A program made the translations under genes and the position numbers. From the NCBI GenBank assembly GCA_949879025.1, contig CATLBO010000025.1, forward strand, positions 1-36,447: DNA of 36,447 bases, read 5' to 3'. Positions 16,454 to 25,248 of the stretch are shown one piece after another; within the stretch, counting starts at the first letter, position 1, and each line of letters begins with the position of its first letter. The notes under the pieces are model-generated. The model did no database searches, was not told the DNA's origin, and worked only from the letters and a program-made list of their open reading frames with translations. The stretch is from an uncultured Hungatella sp. GTDB lineage: Bacteria; Bacillota; Clostridia; Lachnospirales; Lachnospiraceae.

Positions 16454-17797
16454 ATGGTTAAAAACAGTTATCTTGCGCAATTTTATGGAAAATCCCAGAA
16501 CTACACTGAAATTCCCAATGAATGGTACAGAGAGTACAATGTAAAGAAAGGCCTGCGCAACGAGGATGGAACAGGCGTGCGTATCGGACTTACCAGAGTG
16601 TCTGATGTCGTAGGTTATGAGGAGACAGAGGAAGGGATTCAGGCAGTTCCTGGAAAGTTGTATTATCGGGGCATTGACGTGGTGGATCTGGTAATGGGAA
16701 AACGGGGGAGCCATTTCGGATATGAAGAGGTCTGCTTCCTTCTGCTTTTCGGATACCTTCCCAAGAAACAGGAATTAGACTGTTTCTGCAATATTATCAG
16801 AGAATGCTATGAGATACCAGATGAATTTGTGGAGATGAACCTGCTGCGCATGCCTGGCATGAATCTAATGAATAAGCTTCAGGATGCGGTGCTTACTTTA
16901 TATAATTATGATGACGATCCAGACAACATAGGGGTTTATGAGACTCTGGTAAAGGGAATTAACCTGTTGGCCAAGCTGCCGTCTATTGCCTGCTATGCCT
17001 ACCAGAGCAAAGTACATTATTATGAGAGAGACAGTTTGTTTATCCATTATGCCAATCCTCAGTATTCTATTGCGGAAAATTTCCTAAGCCTTTTGCGCAA
17101 GGATCAGAAGTTTTCCGTAAGGGAGGCAGGGCTTCTGGATACGATTTTAATGCTTCATGCTGACCATGGCGGCGGCAACAACTCTACTTTTACTAATGTA
17201 GTGATTTCCTCCACCGGCACAGACATTTATTCTACCATGTCAGGAAGTATCGGTTCCTTAAAGGGGCCCCGCCATGGAGGTGCCAATATAAAGGTTGCGG
17301 AAATGATGGATGCAGTGCTGGAGGACGTGGGAGGCTATGATGCGGAGGACTCTGCCATCCGGAAGGCAGTGGAAAAGCTGATGGACGGGGAATTATATGA
17401 CCGTTCTGGGCTGGTTTACGGCTTTGGCCATGCAGTTTACACCATTTCCGATCCCAGGGCGGATATGCTTAGGGCATGCTGCAATGCTGTGGCCAAAGAG
17501 AAGGATCTGATGACAGAGCTGGAGTTCCGTATGCGGTTTGAACAGATTGCCAGACAGGTGATGGAGGAGAAAAAAGGAAAACCTCTTCCTGCCAATGTGG
17601 ACTATTACAGCGGCTTTGCGTACGAGATGCTGGGAATCCCCAGGGATTTGTACACTCCGCTGTTTATGTGCAGCAGAACGGTAGGCTGGCTGGCCCATAA
17701 TATTGAGAATAAGCTTTATGACGGCCGTATCATGCGTCCGGCTACTAAGTATGTAGGCAGTGAAAATCAGGAATACGTGTCAATGGAGGACAGATAA
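16454..17797 (+). CDS. citrate synthase
   Basis: A 447-residue enzyme joining oxaloacetate and acetyl-CoA to citrate. The three catalytic regions are visible: LHADHGGGNNSTF (first His), VYGFGHAVYTISDPRAD (second His), and NVDYYSG (Asp). The segment GSLKGPRHGGAN binds substrate. The length and the N-terminal extension before RIGLTRVSDV match the clostridial type rather than GltA of proteobacteria. It starts six bases after the aconitase stop, with AAGGATGA as ribosome site, and ends two bases before isocitrate dehydrogenase. The three genes would supply 2-oxoglutarate for glutamate synthesis. Confidence 0.94.
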   Translation: MVKNSYLAQFYGKSQNYTEIPNEWYREYNVKKGLRNEDGTGVRIGLTRVSDVVGYEETEEGIQAVPGKLYYRGIDVVDLVMGKRGSHFGYEEVCFLLLFGYLPKKQELDCFCNIIRECYEIPDEFVEMNLLRMPGMNLMNKLQDAVLTLYNYDDDPDNIGVYETLVKGINLLAKLPSIACYAYQSKVHYYERDSLFIHYANPQYSIAENFLSLLRKDQKFSVREAGLLDTILMLHADHGGGNNSTFTNVVISSTGTDIYSTMSGSIGSLKGPRHGGANIKVAEMMDAVLEDVGGYDAEDSAIRKAVEKLMDGELYDRSGLVYGFGHAVYTISDPRADMLRACCNAVAKEKDLMTELEFRMRFEQIARQVMEEKKGKPLPANVDYYSGFAYEMLGIPRDLYTPLFMCSRTVGWLAHNIENKLYDGRIMRPATKYVGSENQEYVSMEDR

Positions 17798-17799
17798 GA

Positions 17800-18798
17800 A
17801 TGAGCGATACGATTACGGTGTTTAAAGGAGACGGCATCGGCCCGGAGATTACGGATGCGGTGCTTAAGATTCTGGATGCGGCGGGAGCCGGACTTACTTA
17901 TGAGATTTTTTCTGTAGGAGAGGCGGAATATGAAGCTTGCGGGCAGCTGATTCCTGAGGAAGGCTTTGCGTCTTTTGAAAAGACCAGGGTACTGTTAAAA
18001 TCCCCCATTACCACACCTGTAGGGAAGGGATTTCGCTCACTTAATGTTATGATGCGCAAAAAATACGATCTTTATGCCAACATCCGTCCGGCCAGATCTA
18101 ACAGTGCCATAAAGACGCCTTTTGAGAATGTGGATATTGTAATGTTTCGGGAGAATACGGAGGATCTGTATGCTGGCGTGGAGGAGATGATCAATGAGGA
18201 GACGGCTCATTCCATTAAGATCATTACCAGAAAATGCAGCAAAAGGATTATAAAGGATGCCTTTGAATATGCAGTGCGCCAGGGCCGCAAAAAAGTTACC
18301 TGTGTTCATAAAGCTAATATTATGAAGCTTTCTGACGGCCTTTTTCGGGATGTGTTCTACGAGGTAAGCAGGGAGTATCCTCAGATCGAGGCAGAGGATA
18401 AGATCGTTGACAATGCGGCAATGCAGCTTGTGATGAGGCCACAGCAGTTTGACGTGATTGTGACGGAAAATCTTTACGGAGACATTTTGTCAGATCTGAC
18501 CAGCGGTCTTATCGGCGGTTTGGGACTTCTTCCCTCCAGCAATTTAGGCTGCGGCTATGCCATGTTTGAGGCGGTTCACGGAAGCGCCCCGGATATTGCC
18601 GGAAAAGGCATTGCAAATCCCACAGCCTTTTTGTGGTCTGCATGCATGATGCTGGAGCATATGGGTAAATCGGAGTGTGCGGCAAAGATCAGGCAGGCGG
18701 TCGACAGGGTTCTGGAAGAGGGTAAAGTGAAAACCCCGGATTTGGGCGGGACGGCTACTACAGCAGAGTATCAGGATGCTGTTATTCAACATCTGTAG
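17800..18798 (+). CDS. isocitrate dehydrogenase, NAD-type
   Basis: A 332-residue member of the isocitrate/isopropylmalate dehydrogenase family that oxidatively decarboxylates isocitrate to 2-oxoglutarate. It shows GDGIGPEI (5' loop), NIRPARS and FRENTEDLYAG (substrate and metal region), and HGSAPDIAGKGIANPTA, the adenine-loop form usually linked with NAD. The short length also fits the NAD-dependent class. GGAGGA lies 9 bases before the ATG, inside the end of the citrate synthase gene. Isopropylmalate dehydrogenase is less likely because of the citrate-gene context. Confidence 0.9.
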   Translation: MSDTITVFKGDGIGPEITDAVLKILDAAGAGLTYEIFSVGEAEYEACGQLIPEEGFASFEKTRVLLKSPITTPVGKGFRSLNVMMRKKYDLYANIRPARSNSAIKTPFENVDIVMFRENTEDLYAGVEEMINEETAHSIKIITRKCSKRIIKDAFEYAVRQGRKKVTCVHKANIMKLSDGLFRDVFYEVSREYPQIEAEDKIVDNAAMQLVMRPQQFDVIVTENLYGDILSDLTSGLIGGLGLLPSSNLGCGYAMFEAVHGSAPDIAGKGIANPTAFLWSACMMLEHMGKSECAAKIRQAVDRVLEEGKVKTPDLGGTATTAEYQDAVIQHL

Positions 18799-18868
18799 AA
18801 GAGAGTCAGGAAACTAGATCACGGTTAAGGTCTGCTTCCAATGTCCTTTCGTTACGGATGGAAAAAAC

Positions 18869-18909
18869 AAGAGGGCTGAAATGCGTTTTTTTCGTGTAGC
18901 AGCCCTCTT
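18869..18909. terminator. bidirectional terminator after the citrate operon
   Basis: AAGAGGGCTG (18869-18878) and CAGCCCTCTT (18900-18909) form a perfect 10-bp stem with a 21-base loop. Read on the minus strand the stem is followed by GTTTTTTCC, so it is strongest for the minus-strand unit carrying the beta-glucosidase; it can also end the + strand operon. Confidence 0.75.
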
Positions 18910-18953
18910 ATTGATCCTGTGCATATGCTGGAGAATGACAGGTGATGCTGAAT

Positions 18954-19302
18954 TCACCGGAATTTCCCCAGGGCAGTACCATTTGCCTCACTTAAAGATT
19001 GTATGAATACGCCCTTTAGCAGCGGCTCTTTATCTGTAATGAAAACAGAGGAAAGTTTTACTGCTTTGTAAAGAAATCATCAATTCTTTTCTTAATTTCC
19101 GCTGGCTTCAGATATTTTCCGATTTCTGTTACGGCATTGCTGGTATCAAGGGGAATCCCGATACCGTTTTCAAGCAAATGAGGAGCGATGACGCAGTAGG
19201 AAAAATACCCTTCTTTTGTGCTGAATAAAAGGCTGGCCTGGGGTTTTTTCCTTCTTTGACGCAATCATGCCTTTGACTTTTGTCTGTTTTCCGTATTTTA
19301 AG
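18954..19302 (-). pseudogene. decayed gene downstream of the 6-phospho-beta-glucosidase
   Basis: Three minus-strand frames carry coding-like sequence in succession. The first, ending near 19200, reads GKQTKVKGMIASKKEKTPGQP. The second (to the TAA at 19058) reads KEGYFSYCVIAPHLLENGIG and KYLKPAEIKKRIDDFFTKQ. The third (to the TGA at 18954) reads SSVFITDKEPLLKGVFIQSL. None has a convincing ribosome site. The pattern suggests one or two degraded genes; the family was not recognised. A 68-residue frame (19058-19264, TTG start) is the largest intact piece. The rest of the 549-base gap holds only the terminator at 18869-18909. Confidence 0.4.
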
Positions 19303-19347
19303 ATTCATAGAAGCCCGGACAGTATAAGCTGCTGCAATGAATCGTTT

Positions 19348-20829
<1,482 letters not shown>

Positions 20830-20969
20830 CTACGGCACTTCTTTAATCATACATCAAAATGCCAGTAAATTCCAGAACAATTTGTGCCGTAATATAATTT
20901 GTGAATTGCTGGCTATACTGGTGAATTTTACAGTTGAAATACAGCAGTAAATTTGAAGGGATAAGTGAT

Positions 20970-21013
20970 AAAGAAACAGGCCATTAGGATTAATCCCAAT
21001 GGCCTGTTTCTTT
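20970..21013. terminator. strong terminator overlapping the end of the zinc-ribbon gene
   Basis: AAAGAAACAGGCCATT (20970-20985) and AATGGCCTGTTTCTTT (20998-21013) form a perfect 16-bp stem; the loop itself contains a small GGAT/ATCC palindrome. On the minus strand it ends the flagellin/zinc-ribbon unit. Unusually, the last seven codons and the stop of that gene (20990-21013) make up one arm and part of the loop. Confidence 0.8.
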
Positions 21014-21367
21014 GCAGATAAGTTTTTCTTTTTCACATATAGGGCAGACGTTTTGGCTCCCCTCTTCCAAGAGCTCCGGGACACTGCCGCATTCTGGACA
21101 TTTTGTGCTGTAGGTATGGCCGTTTTTCAAAAAACGGAGGACAGGCACAGCTACTATATTTTGGCACTGCCGGCAGGAGGCAGGGCGGTAATGAAACTGG
21201 AAAAGAGGCTCCTGCTCCTGCCGGACATCTTCTCTTATCTTTGCCTGGATATCAGCGGGAAATACCGGAAGGACACGGTTTAAAGCACAGTGGACTCTTC
21301 CATGGCCCGCAAAGATTTTCCAGGTTTTTCGGCAGGAAGGGCATCTGTATTCTTGAACAATTCCCAT
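20990..21367 (-). CDS. four-CxxC zinc-ribbon protein (CpXC-like)
   Basis: A 125-residue soluble protein with four Cys pairs: Cys9/12 (CPSC), Cys65/68 (CRQC), Cys90/93 (CPEC) and Cys108/111 (CPIC). They could bind two zinc ions. The N-terminal MGIVQEYRCPSC resembles CpXC-type proteins, for which no function is known. It starts 11 bases after the flagellin stop, with AAGGAGAT as ribosome site, and shares that gene's transcript up to the terminator at 20970-21013. A role in zinc delivery to, or handling of, the metalloprotease flagellin is possible but is inference from position only. Confidence 0.75.
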   Translation of the reverse strand: MGIVQEYRCPSCRKTWKIFAGHGRVHCALNRVLPVFPADIQAKIREDVRQEQEPLFQFHYRPASCRQCQNIVAVPVLRFLKNGHTYSTKCPECGSVPELLEEGSQNVCPICEKEKLICKETGHWD

Positions 21368-21378
21368 AACATATCTCC

Positions 21379-23217
21379 TTATCCGTTAAGAAGGCTGACA
21401 ACGACCTGGGGAACCTGATTGGCCTGGGCCAGCATGGACTGACCGCTTTGAAGCAGGATCTGGTTGCGCACATGCTCTGTAATTGCCTGCGCCATATCTG
21501 TATCCCGAATCTGGGATTCGGCGGCTGTCAGATTTTCAATGGTGTTGGCCAGGTTGGAAAGGGTATGTTCCAGACGGTTCTGAACTGCGCCGTAATGGCT
21601 GCGCATCTTGCTGACCTGATCAATAGCGGAGTCAACGCTGTCAATGGCGCTGTTGGCGTCTTCATGGGTAAGGACAGTGGTGCTGGAAAGCCGCAGCCCA
21701 GTGCTGTCAAGGCGGAACAAATCAATGTCAACGAAATTGTTGGCATCTCCTACCAGGAGAGAGATACGTCCGGCGGCTCCGACAGACCAGCTCTTTACAG
21801 AAAAGCTGCTGTTTGATGTTACGCCGCTGCCGAAAATGGAACCGCCGCCTGTGGACAGGTTGGGGGATATGATCGACCCGGCTCCGCCTTTGGAGGCAAT
21901 GGACAGATCACGCACAAATCCGACGAGAGAGGCATCCGGGTTATCAAACAGGCGTTCCAGGGAAGCCAGATCCTTTATCTTTCCTCCTGTATGGTTGCTT
22001 AATACGCTGTACAGAGACTTTGGCGCAGGATTTGCAGCAAGATCGGCAAATATTTTATCCATGCCGGCTGCTATGTTTGCACTGGTAACATCCGTTTGAC
22101 CGCTGGCAAGATAACCGATATACGCAGCTGCCAGATAACCATGCCCATAGGGACGGTCTTTTACATCGTAAGATGCTAAATAATCTGCAACAGCCTGATC
22201 CTGGCCAGTGGGATTGGCAGGATCGATCTGCCCTGCAATCTGTTCCAGTTTGTTGTTCCATCCTGTAGGGAATCCGCCTCCTGCCAGCTGGGCGGTGCCT
22301 TCTGTAAACCACTCAGGGAACTTTTCAACGCCGTCGCGCCCAAACATACCGTCAGTCAATGTATACTGCATGACGGAATGCATCAGTTCATGGGCAATGG
22401 TGGATTTTAAAGCATCCTGGGCCGGGCTGCCGTCTTTAATGGATTCATCGGAAAAGTCAGCGGTATCTACGGTTATGTTCATATTAAAAGGCCTGCCGTC
22501 GGCACGGAACGAGGCCTGAGCATAGGCCAGTGTGCCGTATCCTCCGTCAATATACTCAATACGGAGATCCATCTCAATTTTTTCGCCGCCAATATTGGCT
22601 TTCAGGGAGGGAAAAGCATCCAGAATCTGAGTAAAAGCATTGGGAAGATATTCAGTGGCTATTTTCTCTGCCAAGGCATCGTAACCGGTGCTCTCAGAAG
22701 CCTTGCCGATGCGGCCTGCATAATTTACGTTTACAGTCTGGTTTTTTAAATCCAGGGTACAGCCATAGAGAGAGGTTAAGGTAACACCTTTCTTGGAGGC
22801 CCCGTTGCTGAACAAGGGAACGCCGCTGAAGTTGGTGGATGTGCCGATGCGGCCGATTTCCTCTTTTAAAGCATCCATCTCCTGATTCATCATGGCACGC
22901 TGGTCGTCTGTATAAGTGCTGTTTGAAGCCTGTACCGCCATTCCCTTCATGCGATTAAGCATAGAATGAACCTCTGTCAGGGCGCCCTCCACGGTCTGAA
23001 CAAGGGAAACGCCGTCCAGGGTATTTCTCTTGGCCTGATTGAGGGACATGATCTGCGCCCGCATCTTTTCAGATACAGCAAGACCTGCCGCATCATCTCC
23101 GGCACGGTTAATACGATAACCTGAACTGAGTTTCTCCAGATTTTTGGACATGGTACCCTGGGTCGTGGAGATAATTCTCTGAGAATTAATGGCGGATAGA
23201 TTGTGCTGAATTCTCAT
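21379..23217 (-). CDS. flagellin with inserted metalloprotease domain (flagellinolysin)
   Basis: A 612-residue flagellin, about twice the length of minimal flagellins. Residues 1 to about 140 are a normal D0/D1 segment (MRIQHNLSAINSQR, then LEKLSSGYRINRAGDDAAGL). The C-terminal end from about 520 is the matching D1/D0 (AESQIRDTDMAQ, then LLQSGQSMLAQANQVPQ). Between them, where surface-exposed D2/D3 domains normally sit, lies a peptidase-like domain. HELMH (276-280) gives zinc ligands His276 and His280 and catalytic Glu277. EWFTEGTAQ (302-310) supplies a candidate third ligand, Glu306. YGHGYLAAAYIGYL (357-370) follows, as in related gluzincins. Flagellins of this design are known to form proteolytically active filaments. 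The ATG is preceded by GGAGGTGA. Confidence 0.93.
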   Translation of the reverse strand: MRIQHNLSAINSQRIISTTQGTMSKNLEKLSSGYRINRAGDDAAGLAVSEKMRAQIMSLNQAKRNTLDGVSLVQTVEGALTEVHSMLNRMKGMAVQASNSTYTDDQRAMMNQEMDALKEEIGRIGTSTNFSGVPLFSNGASKKGVTLTSLYGCTLDLKNQTVNVNYAGRIGKASESTGYDALAEKIATEYLPNAFTQILDAFPSLKANIGGEKIEMDLRIEYIDGGYGTLAYAQASFRADGRPFNMNITVDTADFSDESIKDGSPAQDALKSTIAHELMHSVMQYTLTDGMFGRDGVEKFPEWFTEGTAQLAGGGFPTGWNNKLEQIAGQIDPANPTGQDQAVADYLASYDVKDRPYGHGYLAAAYIGYLASGQTDVTSANIAAGMDKIFADLAANPAPKSLYSVLSNHTGGKIKDLASLERLFDNPDASLVGFVRDLSIASKGGAGSIISPNLSTGGGSIFGSGVTSNSSFSVKSWSVGAAGRISLLVGDANNFVDIDLFRLDSTGLRLSSTTVLTHEDANSAIDSVDSAIDQVSKMRSHYGAVQNRLEHTLSNLANTIENLTAAESQIRDTDMAQAITEHVRNQILLQSGQSMLAQANQVPQVVVSLLNG

Positions 23218-23247
23218 GCACGTTCACCTCCATAATCATAATAATGT

Positions 23248-23328
23248 GTTCTATATCAATGCAGGCCGCATCAGTAAGGACTAAATAAAATATTAATAAA
23301 TATAATATATAGAACCTCGTTTGCCTGC
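23248..23328 (-). other. interleaved complementary segments in the flagellin leader
   Basis: On the minus-strand RNA the order is GCAGGC (23328-23323), GTTCTATAT (23315-23307), GCCTGC (23266-23261), ATATAGAAC (23256-23248). The first pairs with the third (6 bp) and the second with the fourth (9 bp, perfect), a pseudoknot topology or two alternative folds. The block lies between the terminator at 23333-23378 and the ribosome site. A second, weaker sigma-A-like promoter (TTACTG at 23272-23277, TATAGA at 23250-23255) overlaps it. Confidence 0.45.
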
Positions 23329-23332
23329 TAAT

Positions 23333-23378
23333 AAAAAAATAAGCTGCACCCCTAATAATACGGGGGGGTACTGCTTAT
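23333..23378 (-). terminator. intrinsic terminator inside the flagellin leader
   Basis: On the minus strand ATAAGC (23378-23373) pairs with GCTTAT (23344-23339), and ACCCC pairs with GGGGT inside it, with a G-C and a wobble pair between. The 3' arm is followed by a run of seven U (23339-23333). It begins only a few bases after the predicted start from the sigma-28-like promoter and 115 bases before the flagellin ATG, so it could attenuate flagellin transcription. Confidence 0.75.
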
Positions 23379-23392
23379 CTGGTTATTACTAT

Positions 23393-23419
23393 ATATCGGC
23401 TTAAAACCGGATTTCTTAA
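23393..23419 (-). promoter_or_regulatory. sigma-28 (flagellar) promoter of the flagellin operon
   Basis: On the minus strand GCCGATAT (23400-23393) is an exact match to the sigma-28/sigma-D -10 element. TTAA (23419-23416) sits 15 bases upstream at the place of the TAAA -35 element. Transcription should start near 23386. Confidence 0.7.
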
Positions 23420-23450
23420 GGCATATTTAAGATTTATTTTTCCGGATTTC
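23407..23450 (-). repeat. direct repeat around the flagellin promoter
   Basis: GAAATCCGG (minus strand) occurs at 23415-23407, inside the promoter spacer, and again at 23450-23442, upstream of it. Two perfect 9-base copies at 35-bp spacing could be a regulator site; no regulator is known. Confidence 0.4.
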
Positions 23451-23475
23451 GTACCCATTATCTTTTTTATGGCTA

Positions 23476-23504
23476 TAGAAAATAATTGGAAAGGATGATA
23501 TAAT
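23476..23504 (+). promoter_or_regulatory. extended -10 promoter of the DHH gene leader
   Basis: TGATATAAT (TATAAT at 23499-23504) with TAGAAA 17 bases upstream (23476-23481). It diverges from the flagellin promoter, about 75 bases away. Confidence 0.6.
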
Positions 23505-23510
23505 AGAAAC

Positions 23511-23695
23511 GTGCACTTGCCGTGCATACATAGCAGCGGCCTCAGGGCCGGGATATGCTACTTTACTTTCGGCGCAGAAGCCGTAGTATAGCACAAATGT
23601 ACTGCCGTAAGCCCTTCTGCATCTGTTTGTTTCAGGCAGAAAATCAGGTGGAGAGACTTTGGGAGTGCGTCACAAACTAAAGGAGGGTATCTTAA
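23511..23695 (+). ncRNA. structured leader upstream of the DHH phosphoesterase (unassigned)
   Basis: A leader of about 185 bases with several strong hairpins. GTGCA/TGCAT lies near 23512-23528; TAGCA..TGCTA, with a GGCC/GGCC inner stem, lies near 23531-23562; CGGC/GCCG follows. A long-range GCAGAA/TTCTGC pair encloses GTAGTA/TACTGC (about 23574-23622). No ribosome site and ORF pair is seen within it. It does not match 6S, SRP, RNase P or a riboswitch class recognisable by eye. It could be a cis-acting leader or a small RNA that runs through into the gene. Confidence 0.4.
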
Positions 23696-24616
23696 GTGAG
23701 ACTAGTAACACGTTCAGACTTTGACGGGCTGGTATGCGGAGCATTATTATTGGAGGCGGGGGTTATTGACCATTGGAAGTTTGCGCATCCAAAAGATTTA
23801 CAGGACGGTTTGGTGGAGATAGATGAGAATGACTGCCTGGCTAATGTACCATTTGTGGAGGGCTGCGGGCTTTGGTTTGACCATCATTCCAGTGAACATG
23901 AGCGTTTACAGCTTGAGGGGAAATATAAAGGAGAAAGCCGCATTACGCCGTCATGTGCCAGGATTATATATGAGTATTACGGCGGCAAGGAGCGTTTTCC
24001 GCAGTTTGATGAGATTATGGAGGCTGTGGATAAAGTTGATTCCGGTAATTTGACCGTTGATGAAGTTATGAACCCAAAGGGATGGATACTCATCGGATTT
24101 TTGATGGACCCAAGAACCGGATTGGGAAGATGGAGGGATTTTACCATTTCTAACTATCAGCTGATGGAGAAACTGCTGGATGGCTGCCGGGTTATGAGTA
24201 CAGCGGAGATCCTTGCCCTTTCCGATGTGCAGGAGCGGGTGGAAGTTTACAATGAACAGATGGAAAAGTTCAAAGAGATGGTAACGGCTCATACACGGGT
24301 TGAGGGAAATGTAATTATTACAGACCTGAGAGGGGTGGAACCTATTTATACAGGCAACCGCTTTATGATTTACAGTATGTATCCGCAGCAGAATATTTCG
24401 GCATGGATCGTCAGCGGCAAAGGCGGGCAGGGATGTTCGGCAGCAGTAGGATACAGCATTCTGAACCGCACGGCTGCACTGAACGTAGGAAGCCTGATGT
24501 TAAAGTATAATGGCGGCGGCCACAAGAAGGTGGGAACCTGTCAGTTTAATAATGAAAATATGGATACGGAGCTGCCAAAGATGCTGGAGGAACTTTGCGC
24601 CATGGCTAATGCGTAG
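23696..24616 (+). CDS. DHH/DHHA1-family phosphoesterase
   Basis: A 306-residue cytosolic protein of the DHH superfamily. The metal-binding motifs are TRSDFDG (5-11) and FDHHSSEH, and the C-terminal DHHA1 element is YNGGGHKKVGTCQF. This group includes nanoRNases and cyclic-dinucleotide or pAp phosphatases and proteins annotated as exopolyphosphatase-related; which activity applies is not decided by sequence. The GTG start is fixed by AAAGGAGGG about 9 bases upstream. The gene stands alone behind a long structured leader and ends in a strong terminator. Confidence 0.85.
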   Translation: MRLVTRSDFDGLVCGALLLEAGVIDHWKFAHPKDLQDGLVEIDENDCLANVPFVEGCGLWFDHHSSEHERLQLEGKYKGESRITPSCARIIYEYYGGKERFPQFDEIMEAVDKVDSGNLTVDEVMNPKGWILIGFLMDPRTGLGRWRDFTISNYQLMEKLLDGCRVMSTAEILALSDVQERVEVYNEQMEKFKEMVTAHTRVEGNVIITDLRGVEPIYTGNRFMIYSMYPQQNISAWIVSGKGGQGCSAAVGYSILNRTAALNVGSLMLKYNGGGHKKVGTCQFNNENMDTELPKMLEELCAMANA

Positions 24617-24667
24617 ATTTTTTATAGGCCGGAGAGCATGATGCGATAAGGACATTAAGATTTTTAT

Positions 24668-24704
24668 AAAAACAGACCTGTGGTTTGGCCTAGGTCTGTT
24701 TTTT
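24668..24704. terminator. bidirectional terminator between DHH and J-domain genes
   Basis: AAAAACAGACCT (24668-24679) pairs perfectly with AGGTCTGTTTTT (24692-24703) around a 12-base loop. U-runs result on both strands, fitting two convergent genes. Confidence 0.9.
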
Positions 24705-24739
24705 GATGGGGTGAAGCGCAGAAGTTTTTCAAAGGCATA

Positions 24740-25105
24740 TCAGCACCCTTGAAAGGCCAGGATAATTATCATGGAAATGGCGAACGCAATAGGATGTTCC
24801 CGCATTTCCTTAAACATATGTTGCAGCTTTGGAGTCGGCGGTACAGAATGGGCGGCATCTTCACTTAATTCTGCCATAGTACGGATGCGGGTTCTCTCTG
24901 TTTCATCATATTCTTTCCGCTTGTCCGCATTGGAGAGGACGGAATAGGCATCATAGAGTTCTTTGGCACGGGGATTGTCCTCAAAGTCTGTGGCAGGGTT
25001 CAGGAAATCAAAGCGGGGCTGCTTGTTGCGGTAAGCGGTTTCAATCTCATCCTGTGTTGCATCAGTGCTGACATTTAAAAGCTTATATAAGTGATTTTTT
25101 TCCAT
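24740..25105 (-). CDS. J-domain-like protein with C-terminal membrane anchor
   Basis: A 121-residue protein. The N-terminus NHLYKLLNVSTDATQDEIETAYR and the later AKELYDAYSVLSNADKRKEYDE correspond to helices I-II and III of a DnaJ domain. The HPD tripeptide needed to stimulate Hsp70 is missing: the loop reads NKQPRFDFLNPATDF. A short hydrophobic helix (AFAISMIIILAF) closes the protein, so it is probably tail-anchored with the J-like domain in the cytoplasm. The start at 25105 is chosen for AAGGAGACTC before ATG; an in-frame start at 25210 would run into the neighbouring promoter region. The function is unknown; it may be a J-like scaffold rather than a true co-chaperone. Confidence 0.75.
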   Translation of the reverse strand: MEKNHLYKLLNVSTDATQDEIETAYRNKQPRFDFLNPATDFEDNPRAKELYDAYSVLSNADKRKEYDETERTRIRTMAELSEDAAHSVPPTPKLQHMFKEMREHPIAFAISMIIILAFQGC

Positions 25106-25176
25106 GAGTCTCCTTCCCTGATGGTTTCTTATAAGTAGTATACTAACGAGAATGAGGACTGTCAATAAAATATGGG

Positions 25177-25204
25177 TTGACATTTCTGAGAAATGTGATA
25201 ATAT
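25177..25204 (+). promoter_or_regulatory. promoter of the metal-resistance operon
   Basis: TTGACA at 25177-25182 with TAATAT at 25199-25204 (16-base spacer). The operator at 25208-25229 covers the likely start point. Confidence 0.65.
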
Positions 25205-25207
25205 AAA

Positions 25208-25229
25208 CATATGAATAGTTGTTCATATG
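25208..25229. promoter_or_regulatory. ArsR/SmtB-type operator
   Basis: CATATGAA (25208-25215) and TTCATATG (25222-25229) are perfect inverted repeats with a 6-base centre. They contain the TGAA-N6-TTCA pattern typical of SmtB/CzrA/CadC operators. It lies directly after the -10 box and ahead of the repressor gene, so autoregulation is expected. Confidence 0.75.
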
Positions 25230-25248
25230 ATAAGAAAGGACGAAGAGA

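Noticed and set aside
23511-23695. 6S, SRP or RNase P RNA ahead of the DHH gene
   Set aside because: None of the conserved sequence elements of those RNAs is present; only generic hairpins are seen.
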